Shown: positions 52,677 to 61,709, counted from the stretch's first letter. The stretch: 64,000 bases of DNA from Pseudomonas hefeiensis (GCF_030687835.1 NZ_CP117449.1:5585001-5649000), one strand, 5' to 3'. The notes: generated by a model not told the origin, from the sequence alone. Numbers and translations: made by a program.

Positions 52677-53135
52677 CTATAACCGCCGCGACATCAGCCA
52701 TTGCTCTTTCCCCCAAGCCTCAAAGCGCTCCAGCACGTCCCAGCCAAGCCCGGCGTAATAATCACTCTGGCTGTGGGTGTGCAAGTACAAGGTGGTGAGT
52801 CCCGTTTCTCTGGCATGGTTGCAGATGCCTTCGATCAGTTGCGCGGCAAGGCCTCTGCGGCGGGCGGTTGGGGTGATGAAGACGCATGCCAGCCATGGGC
52901 CAAGTTCTGGTCGGTCGGGCAGGTCGTCGCTAGCAAGAGAGGCGCCGCCCAGCAGTTGGTTTTGTTCTGTGGCGATCAGGCATTTCCAGTGACCATTGCG
53001 TTGGCCCGCAGCAAACTCTTGCTGCCAACTGGTGAGGGATTGCTGGGCAAATTCATAACTGAACTCTCGATGAAGCCATCCGGCCATCTGGTCGCATTTG
53101 TCCATGTGGTTTTCGAGCCAATCCATTTGCGGCAC
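52677..53135 (-). CDS. GNAT-family N-acetyltransferase
   Basis: A 152-aa acetyltransferase with the acetyl-CoA-binding segment FITPTARRRGLAAQLIEGI and the C-terminal motif SDYYAGLGWDVLERFE. The start is a GTG at 53135 with AAGGAG at about 10 bp; an ATG three codons inside is an alternative. The substrate is unknown. Confidence 0.82.
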   Translation of the reverse strand: MPQMDWLENHMDKCDQMAGWLHREFSYEFAQQSLTSWQQEFAAGQRNGHWKCLIATEQNQLLGGASLASDDLPDRPELGPWLACVFITPTARRRGLAAQLIEGICNHARETGLTTLYLHTHSQSDYYAGLGWDVLERFEAWGKEQWLMSRRL

Positions 53136-53197
53136 TTGGAGTACTCCTTATTTTTTTTGGACGGCAGGCTGTTGATCTGTTTGGCTGATGAACTGCT

Positions 53198-53334
53198 ATC
53201 GCGAGCAAGCTTTGCTCCCACAGAGGCTTGTGGCGGGCATAGGTTCGGTGGGAGCGGGCTTGCTCGCGAAGGCGGTGGTCAGTCAATATCAATGGTGGCT
53301 GATTACCGCATTCGCGAGCAAGCCCGCTCCCACA
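53198..53334. repeat. Three REP copies
   Basis: REPs at 53198-53223, 53247-53271 and 53309-53334; the last two form a doublet. The 338 bp gap 53136-53473 holds these and, to the right, the presumed promoter of the phospholipid operon; I see no gene and no certain -35/-10 pair. Confidence 0.8.
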
Positions 53335-53473
53335 AGCGGTATTTCATTCACAGGGAGATTTCGTTGCCAGATGCCTACCTGCGCGCATTCTCGAGAATTA
53401 CCCTCCAGCAAACCTGCAGGCTGTCGTAATCTCGCACTGAACACGCCCCGTAACCGGCCGAGATTTCCTTCCC

Positions 53474-54097
53474 ATGCCCTCCATCTACCAGCTCAAACCC
53501 GCCTTCCAGAACCTGCTGCGCCCCATGGTCCAGCGCCTCTACGACAAGGGCATCACCGCCAATCAGGTCACCCTGCTCGCCGGCATTGTCTCTGTGCTGG
53601 TGGGGGCCGTGGTTGCGTGGTTCGCCAATCATCCGGGGGTGTTTATCCTGGTGCCGATCTGGATGCTCCTGCGCATGGCGTTGAATGCGGTGGATGGCAT
53701 GCTGGCGCGGGAGTTCGGGCAGCAATCGCATCTGGGCGCCTACCTCAATGAGCTATGCGATATCATCGCCGACGCTGCCCTGATCCTGCCTTTTGCCTTG
53801 TTTGCCGATGCCAGTCTGTTGCTGGTGTTGTTGGTCACGCTGTTGGCGCTGTTCAGCGAATACGCTGGTGTGCTGGGGGCGATGGTCGGGGCTTCGCGGC
53901 GCTATGACGGGCCGATGGGCAAGAGTGATCGCGCCTTTGTGTTGGGCCTGTTGGCGACCGGGATTGCCCTGGGTTGGCTCGGGACGCTCTGGGTTGATGG
54001 TGTGATGGCGGTGGTGGCCGCCCTGCTGGTTTATACCTTGGTCAATCGGGTGCGTCATGGCCTGAATCACGTGACGGAAAACGCTCCCTCAGCATAA
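53474..54097 (+). CDS. CDP-alcohol phosphatidyltransferase, YnbA-like
   Basis: A 207-aa inner-membrane enzyme that should transfer a phosphatidyl group from CDP-diacylglycerol to an alcohol. The CDP-OH-P motif is visible at 74-96: Asp74-Gly75, Ala78-Arg79, Gly88, then Asn92 where most family members have Asp, and Asp96. The sequence resembles E. coli YnbA over its N terminus (QLKPAFQNLLRPMVQRLYDKGITANQVTLLAG). It is the first gene of a six-gene operon (ynbA, ynbC, ynbD-like, small membrane protein, plsC-like, cdsA-like). The alcohol acceptor is unknown. Confidence 0.85.
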   Translation: MPSIYQLKPAFQNLLRPMVQRLYDKGITANQVTLLAGIVSVLVGAVVAWFANHPGVFILVPIWMLLRMALNAVDGMLAREFGQQSHLGAYLNELCDIIADAALILPFALFADASLLLVLLVTLLALFSEYAGVLGAMVGASRRYDGPMGKSDRAFVLGLLATGIALGWLGTLWVDGVMAVVAALLVYTLVNRVRHGLNHVTENAPSA

Positions 54098-54107
54098 GGA
54101 AGTTGCA

Positions 54108-55865
54108 ATGCGCGAAGCCCAGGAACTGACGTTTACCACCTTTGACGGCGTGGAGTTGTTCTACCGGCACTGGCCGGCCGTCGATGCGGCGCCGGGTGAG
54201 CCTCGTCAGGCGGTGTTGTTGTTTCATCGGGGCCATGAACACTCCGGACGCATTGCCCATCTGGTGGATGAGCTGGATTTGCCTGGCTTCGACTTTTTCG
54301 CCTGGGATGCCCGCGGCCATGGCCAGTCGCCGGGTGCGCGTGGCGACAGTCCGAGTTTTGCCACCAGCGCGCGGGATGTGCAGACCTTCTGCGATCACAT
54401 CGGCGCAACGCATCAGATCGACGAGCAGAACATCGCCGTGGTGGCGCAGAGTGTCGGGGCGGTGATTGCGTCGACCTGGGTTCACGATTACGCCCCGCGC
54501 ATTCGTTCGCTGGTGCTGGCGTCGCCGGCGTTCAAGGTCAAGCTTTACGTGCCTTTCGCTCGTCCAGGCCTGGCGCTGATGCGCCGGTTTCGCGGCAATT
54601 TTTTCGTCAACAGTTACGTCAAGGCGAAATTCCTCAGCCATGACCCGGAGCGGGTGGCGTCCTACGACAGCGATCCGCTGATCACCAAGGCGATTTCGGT
54701 AAATGTTTTGCTGGGTCTGTACGAAGCCGCCGACCGGGTGGTGGCCGATGCCCAGGCGATTCAGGTGCCGACGCAGTTGTTGATCTCCGGTTCCGACTTT
54801 GTGGTGCAGCGCAAACCCCAGGAGCAGTTCTTCGAGCGGCTGGGCAGTGTGCACAAGGAGAAACACATTCTGCCGGGGTTCTTCCACGACACCCTCGGCG
54901 AGAAGAACCGTGCGCCGGCCATCGCCAGTGCCCGTCGGTTCATTCTGCAAAACTTTGCCCGGCCGCTGGACCGCCCTTCCCTGCTGGACGCTGATCGCCT
55001 GGGTGCGACCTGCGCCGAGTCCGAAGCCTTGGCGACGCCGCTGCCGCACAATTCGTTGCGCGACCTGTACTGGCGCATGACCCGCGCCAGCATGCGCTTT
55101 GGCAGCAAGTTGTCGGCTGGGGTGAAGTTGGGTTTCGACACCGGCTTCGACTCCGGCAGCACGCTGGATTACGTCTACCGCAATCGCCCCACCGGCACCT
55201 CGGCCGTGGGACGGATGATTGACCAGAATTACCTGAACTCCATCGGCTGGCGCGGGATTCGTCAGCGCAAGTTGCACGTCGAGGAGCTGCTGCGTCTGGC
55301 CATGGGCACGTTGCGCGAGCAGGACCGCGAGGTGCGCATTGTCGACATCGCCGCCGGCCATGGCCGCTACATTCTCGAAGCGCTGCAAGGCGTCAGTCCG
55401 TTGCCGGAGTCGATCCTGCTGCGCGACTACAGCGACATCAACGTGCGGGACGGCAGTGCGCTGATTCTTGAGAAGGGCTTGGGCGATATCGCTCGGTTCG
55501 TCAAAGGTGACGCCTTTGATCGCTCGGATCTGGCGGCGCTGGCGCCCAAACCGACGCTCGCGGTGGTGTCCGGGTTGTATGAGTTGTTTGCCGACAATCA
55601 GATGGTCGGTGATTCCCTCGCCGGCCTGGCCGAAGCGGTGGAGCCTGGCGGGTTCCTGGTCTACACCGGGCAGCCGTGGCACCCGCAACTGGAACTGATC
55701 GCCCGCGCCCTCACCAGCCACCGCGCCGGGCAGGCCTGGGTGATGCGCCGACGCACGCAGGCGGAGATGGATCAACTGGTGGAGGCGGCGGGTTTCCGCA
55801 AGATAACTTTGCGGGTCGATGAATGGGGCATCTTCAGCGTTTCGCTGGCTCAGCGAGTGCAGTGA
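54108..55865 (+). CDS. alpha/beta hydrolase - SAM methyltransferase fusion, YnbC-like
   Basis: A 585-aa two-domain protein. The N-terminal alpha/beta hydrolase (about 1-300) has the nucleophile Ser115 in AQSVGA and the block FFAWDARGHGQSPG at 63-76. The C-terminal methyltransferase (about 365-585) has the SAM motif IVDIAAGHGRYILEAL near 410. It matches the layout of E. coli YnbC. AAGGAAG precedes the ATG. With a phosphatidyltransferase and a phosphatase beside it, it could methylate or deacylate a lipid head group. No membrane segment is seen. Confidence 0.85.
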   Translation: MREAQELTFTTFDGVELFYRHWPAVDAAPGEPRQAVLLFHRGHEHSGRIAHLVDELDLPGFDFFAWDARGHGQSPGARGDSPSFATSARDVQTFCDHIGATHQIDEQNIAVVAQSVGAVIASTWVHDYAPRIRSLVLASPAFKVKLYVPFARPGLALMRRFRGNFFVNSYVKAKFLSHDPERVASYDSDPLITKAISVNVLLGLYEAADRVVADAQAIQVPTQLLISGSDFVVQRKPQEQFFERLGSVHKEKHILPGFFHDTLGEKNRAPAIASARRFILQNFARPLDRPSLLDADRLGATCAESEALATPLPHNSLRDLYWRMTRASMRFGSKLSAGVKLGFDTGFDSGSTLDYVYRNRPTGTSAVGRMIDQNYLNSIGWRGIRQRKLHVEELLRLAMGTLREQDREVRIVDIAAGHGRYILEALQGVSPLPESILLRDYSDINVRDGSALILEKGLGDIARFVKGDAFDRSDLAALAPKPTLAVVSGLYELFADNQMVGDSLAGLAEAVEPGGFLVYTGQPWHPQLELIARALTSHRAGQAWVMRRRTQAEMDQLVEAAGFRKITLRVDEWGIFSVSLAQRVQ

Positions 55866-57208
55866 TGAGCGCCGTCATCGCCCCGACCCGCGAGCCCGGC
55901 CTGCTGAAACCGGCGGTGCTGTGGTTGCTGTTGTTGGCGCCGTTGTTTTTCAGCACCTATGGCTTCGCCACTTGGGTGACGTCCCAGCGGGATGACGTGG
56001 GCAGCCTGGTGTTTGGCTGGGAAAGCCGCATGCCGTTCATGGCCTGGACCATCGTGCCCTACTGGTCGATTGATCTGCTGTACGGCCTGTCCTTGCTGTT
56101 GCCCAGCAGCCGCGAAGAACTCAAACGCCACGCCTTGCGTCTGCTCACGGCCCAGGCGATTGCGGTCAGTTGTTTTCTGATCTGGCCGTTGCGCTTCACC
56201 TTCGCCCGGCCAGAAATGGATGGAGTGTTCGGTTGGCTGTTCGATGTGCTGGCGGGGTTCGACAAGCCGTTCAATCAGGCGCCATCGCTGCACATCGCGT
56301 TGTTGGTGGTGCTGTGGGTGTGTTATCAGCGGCACCTGCAAGGGCTCTGGCGTTGGCTGATGCACGGTTGGTTCGCGCTGATTGGTGTGTCGGTGCTGAC
56401 CACCTATCAACATCACTTTATTGACCTGCCCACGGGTGTGTTGGCTGGGTGGTTATGTGTCTGGTTGTGGCCGCTGGATCGGCCCAGCCCGCTGAAAAAT
56501 GCGCGTGTGACCGCGGACCCGGCTCGTCTGCGATTGGCTTTGCGCTATGGTTTAGGGGCTGCGGCGTTTTTTGTTCCGGCGTTTGCCTTGGGTGGCGCGT
56601 GGCTTTGGTTGATCTGGCCGGCGGTGGCGGTGCTGTGGGTGGCGCTGAATTATCTGGTGTTTGGTGCCGACGGCTTTCAGAAGCGTGCCGAGGGCCGATT
56701 GAGCCCGGCGGTTCGCTGGCTGTTGGCGCCTTATCTGGCGGCAGCGTGGATCAATTCCCGATGGTGGACGCGCAAGCATCCGCAGGCGGATCAGGTGGCC
56801 GACAACGTCTGGCTGGGGCGCATTCCCACGCCGATGGAATTAAAGGACAGTCCATTTAACGGCATGCTCGACCTTTGCGCCGAAATGTCCATGGACAGCA
56901 CCGGCATCGCCTATCGCGCGTTGCCGGTGCTTGACCTGACCGCGCCCAGCGCCGAGCAGTGCCTGAAGGCTGCACGGATGATTGAGAACCTGCGTCAGCA
57001 AGGGCCGCTGCTGGTCTGCTGCGCCTTGGGTTATTCGCGCAGCGCCAGCGCCGTGGCCGCGTGGTTGTTGCACACTGGTCGGGCCGCTAGCGTCGATGCG
57101 GCCATCGTCCAAATCCAGCGGGCCCGCCCGCACGTTGTTTTGCATCCGGCGCACCGTCGCGCGTTGGAACGGTTATCCACAAATACGAGGAATGACCATG
57201 ATCAGTGA
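55865..57208 (+). CDS. PAP2-like / dual-specificity phosphatase membrane protein, YnbD-like
   Basis: A 447-aa protein. The N-terminal half has about eight membrane segments with PAP2-like features (FNQAPSLHIALLVVLW and TTYQHHFIDLPTGVLAGW, supplying the phosphatase histidines). The C-terminal part (about 310-447) is a soluble dual-specificity phosphatase with the CX5R signature CALGYSR near 385-391. ATG 55865 overlaps the previous stop. The same fusion occurs in E. coli YnbD. It probably removes phosphate from a lipid phosphate made by the operon, as PgpB or PTPMT1 do for phosphatidylglycerol phosphate. Confidence 0.85.
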   Translation: MSAVIAPTREPGLLKPAVLWLLLLAPLFFSTYGFATWVTSQRDDVGSLVFGWESRMPFMAWTIVPYWSIDLLYGLSLLLPSSREELKRHALRLLTAQAIAVSCFLIWPLRFTFARPEMDGVFGWLFDVLAGFDKPFNQAPSLHIALLVVLWVCYQRHLQGLWRWLMHGWFALIGVSVLTTYQHHFIDLPTGVLAGWLCVWLWPLDRPSPLKNARVTADPARLRLALRYGLGAAAFFVPAFALGGAWLWLIWPAVAVLWVALNYLVFGADGFQKRAEGRLSPAVRWLLAPYLAAAWINSRWWTRKHPQADQVADNVWLGRIPTPMELKDSPFNGMLDLCAEMSMDSTGIAYRALPVLDLTAPSAEQCLKAARMIENLRQQGPLLVCCALGYSRSASAVAAWLLHTGRAASVDAAIVQIQRARPHVVLHPAHRRALERLSTNTRNDHDQ

Positions 57209-57653
57209 TATGGAACTCCACACGGTGGCGAGCCTGTTGCGCCGAGGTCACTCGCTGGATCAGCTTTCCACGGGGCTGACCCTGTTGGCGGCGCTGCTGG
57301 GGCTGGCTCAATTTTTGGTCGGTAGCGTCAATCCGTGGCTGCTGTGCTTTAGCGTCGTGATCTTCATGCTTGGCGTAATGCAAAAGTACTGGGCGCAGCG
57401 TGTAGCGTTTGATGCCGACCTGTTCCAGCGCATGGCGGACAGTACGCAATCGCTGGCCGAACGAACCTATACATTGGATCAAGCCCTCACCGCCCTCGGC
57501 CTGCAACCGGTCGAACGCAGCGGTCGGCTCTGGACCGAGCGCCGGCATGGCGCATTATTGCTGCTGCGCCGCCAGTCGTTGTTGCTGGCCACGCAAGTTG
57601 TCTTGACGCTGGGCTTGATCCTGGCCAGTCCCTGGTTAGCTTTTTCCGGATAA
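57198..57653 (+). CDS. Small membrane protein in the phospholipid operon
   Basis: A 151-aa protein with three hydrophobic stretches (STGLTLLAALLGLAQFLV, PWLLCFSVVIFMLGV, LLATQVVLTLGLILA), probably two helices near the N terminus and one near the C terminus. ATG 57198 follows GAGG at 7 bp and overlaps the previous gene by 11 bp. I do not recognise a family. Its conserved place within the operon, to be tested, suggests a subunit or scaffold for the lipid enzymes. Confidence 0.7.
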   Translation: MISDMELHTVASLLRRGHSLDQLSTGLTLLAALLGLAQFLVGSVNPWLLCFSVVIFMLGVMQKYWAQRVAFDADLFQRMADSTQSLAERTYTLDQALTALGLQPVERSGRLWTERRHGALLLLRRQSLLLATQVVLTLGLILASPWLAFSG

Positions 57654-57662
57654 GGAATCCTC

Positions 57663-58283
57663 ATGTTCGAACCCGTGGTCGCCAGCCTCATCACCTCCGC
57701 CGCCCGCATGGTCACGGGTGCTCGCAGCCTGTGGCTCGGTTGCGCGCCGCAACCGGTGCAGCGGATCTACTTCGCCAATCACAGCAGCCACGGCGATTTC
57801 GTGCTGCTCTGGGCCTCGTTGCCACCAGCGCTGCGCAAGCTCACCCGGCCGGTGGCGGGCGCCGACTATTGGCAGACCAGCCCGCTGCGGCGCTACATCA
57901 TCAACCGGGTGTTCAACGGCGTGCTGGTGGACCGCGAGCGCAAGGACCCTTCGTACAACCCGTTGCAGCCGATGCTCGACGCCCTGGTAAACGGCGACTC
58001 GCTGATCATTTTCCCCGAGGGCACGCGCAACCCGGAGGAAGGTCTGTTGCCGTTCAAAAGCGGGATCTATCACTTGATGAAAAGCCACCCCGAGGTCGAG
58101 GTGATCCCGGTGTGGATCGCCAACCTCAACCGCGTCATGCCCAAGGGTCGGGTGCTGCCGCTGCCGCTGTTGTGCACCACCAGTTTCGGCGCGCCGCTGT
58201 GCATCGAAGAAGGTGAAGGCAAAGAGCAATTTCTTGAACGCAGCCGGGCCGCGCTGCTGGCACTGGCCCCGGAGCACGTCTGA
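57663..58283 (+). CDS. Lysophospholipid acyltransferase (PlsC-like)
   Basis: A 206-aa glycerophosphate acyltransferase-family enzyme. The HX4D motif is NHSSHGD at 39-45, and the substrate motif IFPEGTRNPEEG lies near 114-125. It should acylate a lysophosphatidate-like acceptor to phosphatidate, the substrate for the CdsA-like enzyme encoded 1 bp downstream. It is shorter than housekeeping PlsC and lacks an obvious membrane anchor. AAGGAATCC precedes the ATG. Confidence 0.85.
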   Translation: MFEPVVASLITSAARMVTGARSLWLGCAPQPVQRIYFANHSSHGDFVLLWASLPPALRKLTRPVAGADYWQTSPLRRYIINRVFNGVLVDRERKDPSYNPLQPMLDALVNGDSLIIFPEGTRNPEEGLLPFKSGIYHLMKSHPEVEVIPVWIANLNRVMPKGRVLPLPLLCTTSFGAPLCIEEGEGKEQFLERSRAALLALAPEHV

Positions 58284-58284
58284 C

Positions 58285-59217
58285 ATGGATAGACATACCC
58301 TGATGTTGTTTGGCGGGATCGGCGCAATCCTGCTGCTGGCCTCCGTGATTGGTTTCATTCTCAAACTGCGGACAAAAGGCGCGCCGAATTCGGTCATCGA
58401 TAACCTCAACGCGCGGATCAATGCCTGGTGGGTGATGGTGCTGGTGATCGGCACGGCGTTTTGGCTGGGCAACGCGGCGGTCATCCTGTTGTTCTACGCC
58501 GTGTCGTTTTACGCCCTGCGGGAATTCCTGACCCTGACACCGACCCGGCGCAGCGACTATCCGGCCTTGGTGGCGGCGTTTTACCTGGCACTGCCGCTGC
58601 AATACCTGCTGATTTATTTTGATTGGTACGGGCTGTTTTCGATCTTTATCCCGGTGTACGTGTTCCTGCTGCTGCCGATCCTCGCGTCCCTGGGCGGCGA
58701 CAGCACGCACTTTCTGGAGCGCGCTTCCAAGGTCCAGTGGGGACTGATGATCGCGGTGTTCTGCATCTCGTTCGTACCGGCGCTGCTGACGTTGGACATC
58801 GCCGGCTTTGAAGGGCGCAACCTGTTGCTGATCGCTTACCTGGTGATCGTGGTGCAGCTATCGGATGTGCTGCAGTACGTGTGCGGCAAGTTGTTCGGCA
58901 AACACAAGATCGCTCCGAACCTGTCGCCGTCGAAAACCGTCGAGGGTTTTGTCGGCGGCATTCTGCTGGCCTCGCTGATCGGTGGCGCGTTGTGGTGGAT
59001 CACGCCGTTCAATCCGTGGCAATCGTTCCTCATTGCCTTGCTGATCAACTTGCTGGGGTTTGCCGGTGGGATTGTCATGTCGGCGATCAAACGCGACCGT
59101 GGTGTGAAGGATTGGGGGCACATGATCGAAGGCCACGGCGGCATGCTCGACCGACTGGACTCGGTCTGCTTCGCCGCGCCGATCTTCTTTCATCTGGTGC
59201 GGTACTGGTGGACCTGA
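58285..59217 (+). CDS. Phosphatidate cytidylyltransferase (CdsA/YnbB-like)
   Basis: A 310-aa inner-membrane enzyme with about eight membrane segments that should make CDP-diacylglycerol from phosphatidate and CTP. The CDS signature is near the C terminus: SAIKRDRGVKDWGHMIEGHG followed by GMLDRLD, with the expected Asp and His residues. It corresponds to YnbB in E. coli. It is the last gene of the operon; the next element is a REP doublet. The housekeeping cdsA is expected elsewhere, beside uppS, so this is a second copy. Confidence 0.88.
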   Translation: MDRHTLMLFGGIGAILLLASVIGFILKLRTKGAPNSVIDNLNARINAWWVMVLVIGTAFWLGNAAVILLFYAVSFYALREFLTLTPTRRSDYPALVAAFYLALPLQYLLIYFDWYGLFSIFIPVYVFLLLPILASLGGDSTHFLERASKVQWGLMIAVFCISFVPALLTLDIAGFEGRNLLLIAYLVIVVQLSDVLQYVCGKLFGKHKIAPNLSPSKTVEGFVGGILLASLIGGALWWITPFNPWQSFLIALLINLLGFAGGIVMSAIKRDRGVKDWGHMIEGHGGMLDRLDSVCFAAPIFFHLVRYWWT

Positions 59218-59242
59218 AAACGTCGGGGCACACGCATTAACC

Positions 59243-59332
59243 TGTGGGAGCGGGCTTGCTCGCGAAGACGGCGGCACAGTCAACATTGATGTCGCTTGAT
59301 GCACCGCCTTCGCGAGCAAGCCCGCTCCCACA
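59243..59332. repeat. REP doublet (REPIN)
   Basis: Inverted REP copies (TGTGGGAGCGGGCTTGCTCG and its complement) between the two convergent operons. Confidence 0.85.
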
Positions 59333-59357
59333 AGGGTTCAGTGCTTGACCCAGAGAT

Positions 59358-60515
59358 TCAGTCAAGGATCAGATGCGGCAGGAACCGGCTCGAATCCTTG
59401 GTGATCAGGCTGTTGTCTTCCCGCACGCCAATGCCGGCGGCCTGGTCGCCGATGACCCAGGAGCCGATCAGCGTGTAGCTGTCGCCAAACTTCGGCAACG
59501 GGGCGAATTCCTGGAGGATGAAGGGAGCGTCGGTGTAAGGGCCGTCTTCTCTGACGATCAGGCCATCAGCGGTTTGCAGCTCGATGTTGGCGCCTTCCCG
59601 GGAAAAGAACGGCTTGCGTACCCAGCCCTTGGGCACGGCTTTGCTCGAGTCGCTGTCGAGATGGGCTGCGAGCAGGTTCGGGTGACCTTTGTTGGACTCC
59701 CACAGCAACGGCAGGATGCCTTTGTTGGAGATGATCGATTTCCAGGCCGGCTCGAAAAACTGCGTGTCGCTCTGGGCAATCGCCGCACCAAAAGGCTCGT
59801 GGAAGATGAACTCCCAGGCATGCAGCTTGAACAGGTGAGGGATCCAGCGATCTTCCAGATCGACGAAACGGCCTTCACTGTTAAGGCCGATGTCCTCGAT
59901 ATCGATGTGCCGCGATTCGATGCCGACTTTTTCCGCGATCAGGCGCAAGTAGTCGGTGGTGCCCTTGTCTTCAATCGAGTCTTTCATCGACGCAAAGTAA
60001 AAGGGTTGCTCGAGTTGAAGTTGGGCAAAGACCTGATGCAGCTTGGTGTCGATGCTGTTGAACTGGTCGGCATGCCCGGGCAACAGTCCGCGCTCGATGC
60101 ATTGCTCCAGCCAGCCCCACTGAAACGCTGACGCTTCGTACAGGCTGGTCGGCGTGTCGTAGTTCAGTTCCAGCAGCTTGGCGGGGCCGCTGCCGTTGTA
60201 GGAGAAGTCCATGCGCCCATACAGGTGCGGATGCCCTTCGAGCCATGAGGTGCGAACCATGTCGAAGAACGGCGCAGGAATGCTCAGGCGCTCCAGCAGT
60301 TCCTCGCTCTGCACCACTCGGGCCACCAGGTCCATGCACATCTCATGGATCTCGGTGGTCGGGTCTTCGAGATCGTCTTCGATTTGCTTGAGCGTGAACT
60401 GGTAGTACGCGCTCTCGTCCCAATAGGGTTCGTCGTCGATGGTGTGGAACAGAAAGCCGAGACTCTCGGCGGTCTGTTTCCAGTCATGACGTTCGGCGCA
60501 ATGGACTTTCTTCAT
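59358..60515 (-). CDS. Glutathionylspermidine synthase-like ATP-grasp enzyme (YjfC/YgiC-like)
   Basis: A 385-aa protein of the glutathionylspermidine synthase preATP-grasp family. It lacks the N-terminal amidase of the E. coli Gsp enzyme, so it is the short YjfC/YgiC type. Typical stretches are GRMDFSYNGSGPAKLLELNYDTPTS near residues 100-124, LPLLWESNKGHPNLL near 272-286 and KPFFSREGANIEL near 303-315. It probably forms an amide bond between a peptide and an amine with ATP; the true substrate of this subgroup is unknown. AAGGAACGCGTC precedes the ATG. It is the last gene of the stress-type operon. Confidence 0.85.
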   Translation of the reverse strand: MKKVHCAERHDWKQTAESLGFLFHTIDDEPYWDESAYYQFTLKQIEDDLEDPTTEIHEMCMDLVARVVQSEELLERLSIPAPFFDMVRTSWLEGHPHLYGRMDFSYNGSGPAKLLELNYDTPTSLYEASAFQWGWLEQCIERGLLPGHADQFNSIDTKLHQVFAQLQLEQPFYFASMKDSIEDKGTTDYLRLIAEKVGIESRHIDIEDIGLNSEGRFVDLEDRWIPHLFKLHAWEFIFHEPFGAAIAQSDTQFFEPAWKSIISNKGILPLLWESNKGHPNLLAAHLDSDSSKAVPKGWVRKPFFSREGANIELQTADGLIVREDGPYTDAPFILQEFAPLPKFGDSYTLIGSWVIGDQAAGIGVREDNSLITKDSSRFLPHLILD

Positions 60516-60527
60516 GACGCGCGTTCC

Positions 60528-61247
60528 TTAACTGCTCGATCGCCCGAAGCTGCTCGAACCGCCCCAACCGCTGCGGGCGCTGGCTTTACTGCCGAAACCG
60601 CCACGGGAGGTGGACGAAGCAACAGAGATCGGTTTGCTGGCGGACCGGACCGTATCGCTGTAGTTGCCATACCTCGCCTGATTGGACTTGGTGAAGGTCG
60701 AGCCTTTGGAAATCCGCTGGGCGAGTGTTGAGGACCCGTAGTTGCCGCGATCATCGCGATAGCGGTAGACCGGTTGGGAGTAATAGCTGTTGCGGTTGCT
60801 GCTCAACATGTTGCCGATCAGCAACCCGGTCAGCAGGCCGGTGCCGGAGAACCCTGAGCCTTGCGCGTTGGCTTCGGAGGCCGGCAGTTGCGCCTTGGCT
60901 GCGTCCACCTGGGCTTGGGTGACCTGGCCATCGGCGGTCAGTTCGAAACCACCCAGCCTGGGGATGAACTGGCCGGTGGAATCCTGTTGGCACCAATCGG
61001 CAACAAAGTCGGCATCGCAATCGGCCTGGTTGCTGTACGTCGGTGCGATGCGGCGATGCTCGGCCATGGCGGCCATGTAGGCGTCGGAGCAAACGTCTAC
61101 CGGGAGTTTTTCATCGGCACATTGCTGAACGGACTGGAAGTTGTACTTCTTCTGTACCGGGTAGGTTTTTTCCGTCGGGCCGCAGCCTGATATCGCCATC
61201 GCGACCGACGCTGCCAGCGAGAGCTGAACGTACTTGCTTCGTTTCAT
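60528..61247 (-). CDS. DUF1190 lipoprotein (YjfM/YgiB-like)
   Basis: A 239-aa predicted lipoprotein. ATG 61247 follows GGAG and begins a signal sequence with lipobox AISGCG (Cys22). DUF1190 features are QQCADEKLPVDVCSDAYMAAMAEH and DCDADFVADWCQQ, with paired cysteines likely in disulphides. The C terminus is Ser/Gly/Arg-rich and of low complexity. It lies 12 bp upstream of the ATP-grasp gene; DUF1190 and this enzyme are neighbours in E. coli too (ygiB-ygiC, yjfM-yjfC). Confidence 0.85.
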   Translation of the reverse strand: MKRSKYVQLSLAASVAMAISGCGPTEKTYPVQKKYNFQSVQQCADEKLPVDVCSDAYMAAMAEHRRIAPTYSNQADCDADFVADWCQQDSTGQFIPRLGGFELTADGQVTQAQVDAAKAQLPASEANAQGSGFSGTGLLTGLLIGNMLSSNRNSYYSQPVYRYRDDRGNYGSSTLAQRISKGSTFTKSNQARYGNYSDTVRSASKPISVASSTSRGGFGSKASARSGWGGSSSFGRSSS

Positions 61248-61265
61248 GGGATCTCCGTAGCGCAA

Positions 61266-61694
61266 TCAGTTCTGGGAAGGCGTCATGCACGCGGCGTTCA
61301 ACATGCCGACGCTGATGGCCACTGCCGCGATATAAATGCCCGCGGCGATTTCACCCTTTTTAATGCGTTCAGAGGCGCCTTTGAGCACCAGACTGGTCAC
61401 CAGAAATGCCAGCAGTTGCACGAACGCGGCAATCACCGCCCAGACGACGAAGTCCAGAAGGCTGATGGAATAGGCAATCACATTGCTGGCCGGGATGGCA
61501 AAACCGATGATGGCGCCGCCCAGCGCGATGGCGGCGGCCACGTTGCCCGAACGGATCAGTTCGAACTCCTTGTGCGGCGTGATCCGGGTGTAGATGAACT
61601 GGTACAGCGCGAACAGCACGGCCGCACCGAGGATGTACAACACAAACCCGAGCACGGCGGCTTTGTTCAGGGAAATGGAGAGCGCTTCAAGCAT
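61266..61694 (-). CDS. DUF350 inner-membrane protein (YjfL-like)
   Basis: A 142-aa protein with four membrane segments and the DUF350 pattern (IRSGNVAAAIALGGAIIGFAIPASNVI). The DUF350 family is of unknown function; it is commonly linked to PspA-like and ATP-grasp genes. It ends 19 bp before the DUF1190 start in the same operon. Confidence 0.85.
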   Translation of the reverse strand: MLEALSISLNKAAVLGFVLYILGAAVLFALYQFIYTRITPHKEFELIRSGNVAAAIALGGAIIGFAIPASNVIAYSISLLDFVVWAVIAAFVQLLAFLVTSLVLKGASERIKKGEIAAGIYIAAVAISVGMLNAACMTPSQN

Positions 61695-61709
61695 GGACTT
61701 CTTCCTTTT

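Noticed and set aside
54042..55775. A 577-codon open frame on the minus strand
   Set aside because: It is exactly antisense to the hydrolase-methyltransferase gene, has no family features and is rich in His/Gln/Arg as expected of a high-GC shadow frame.
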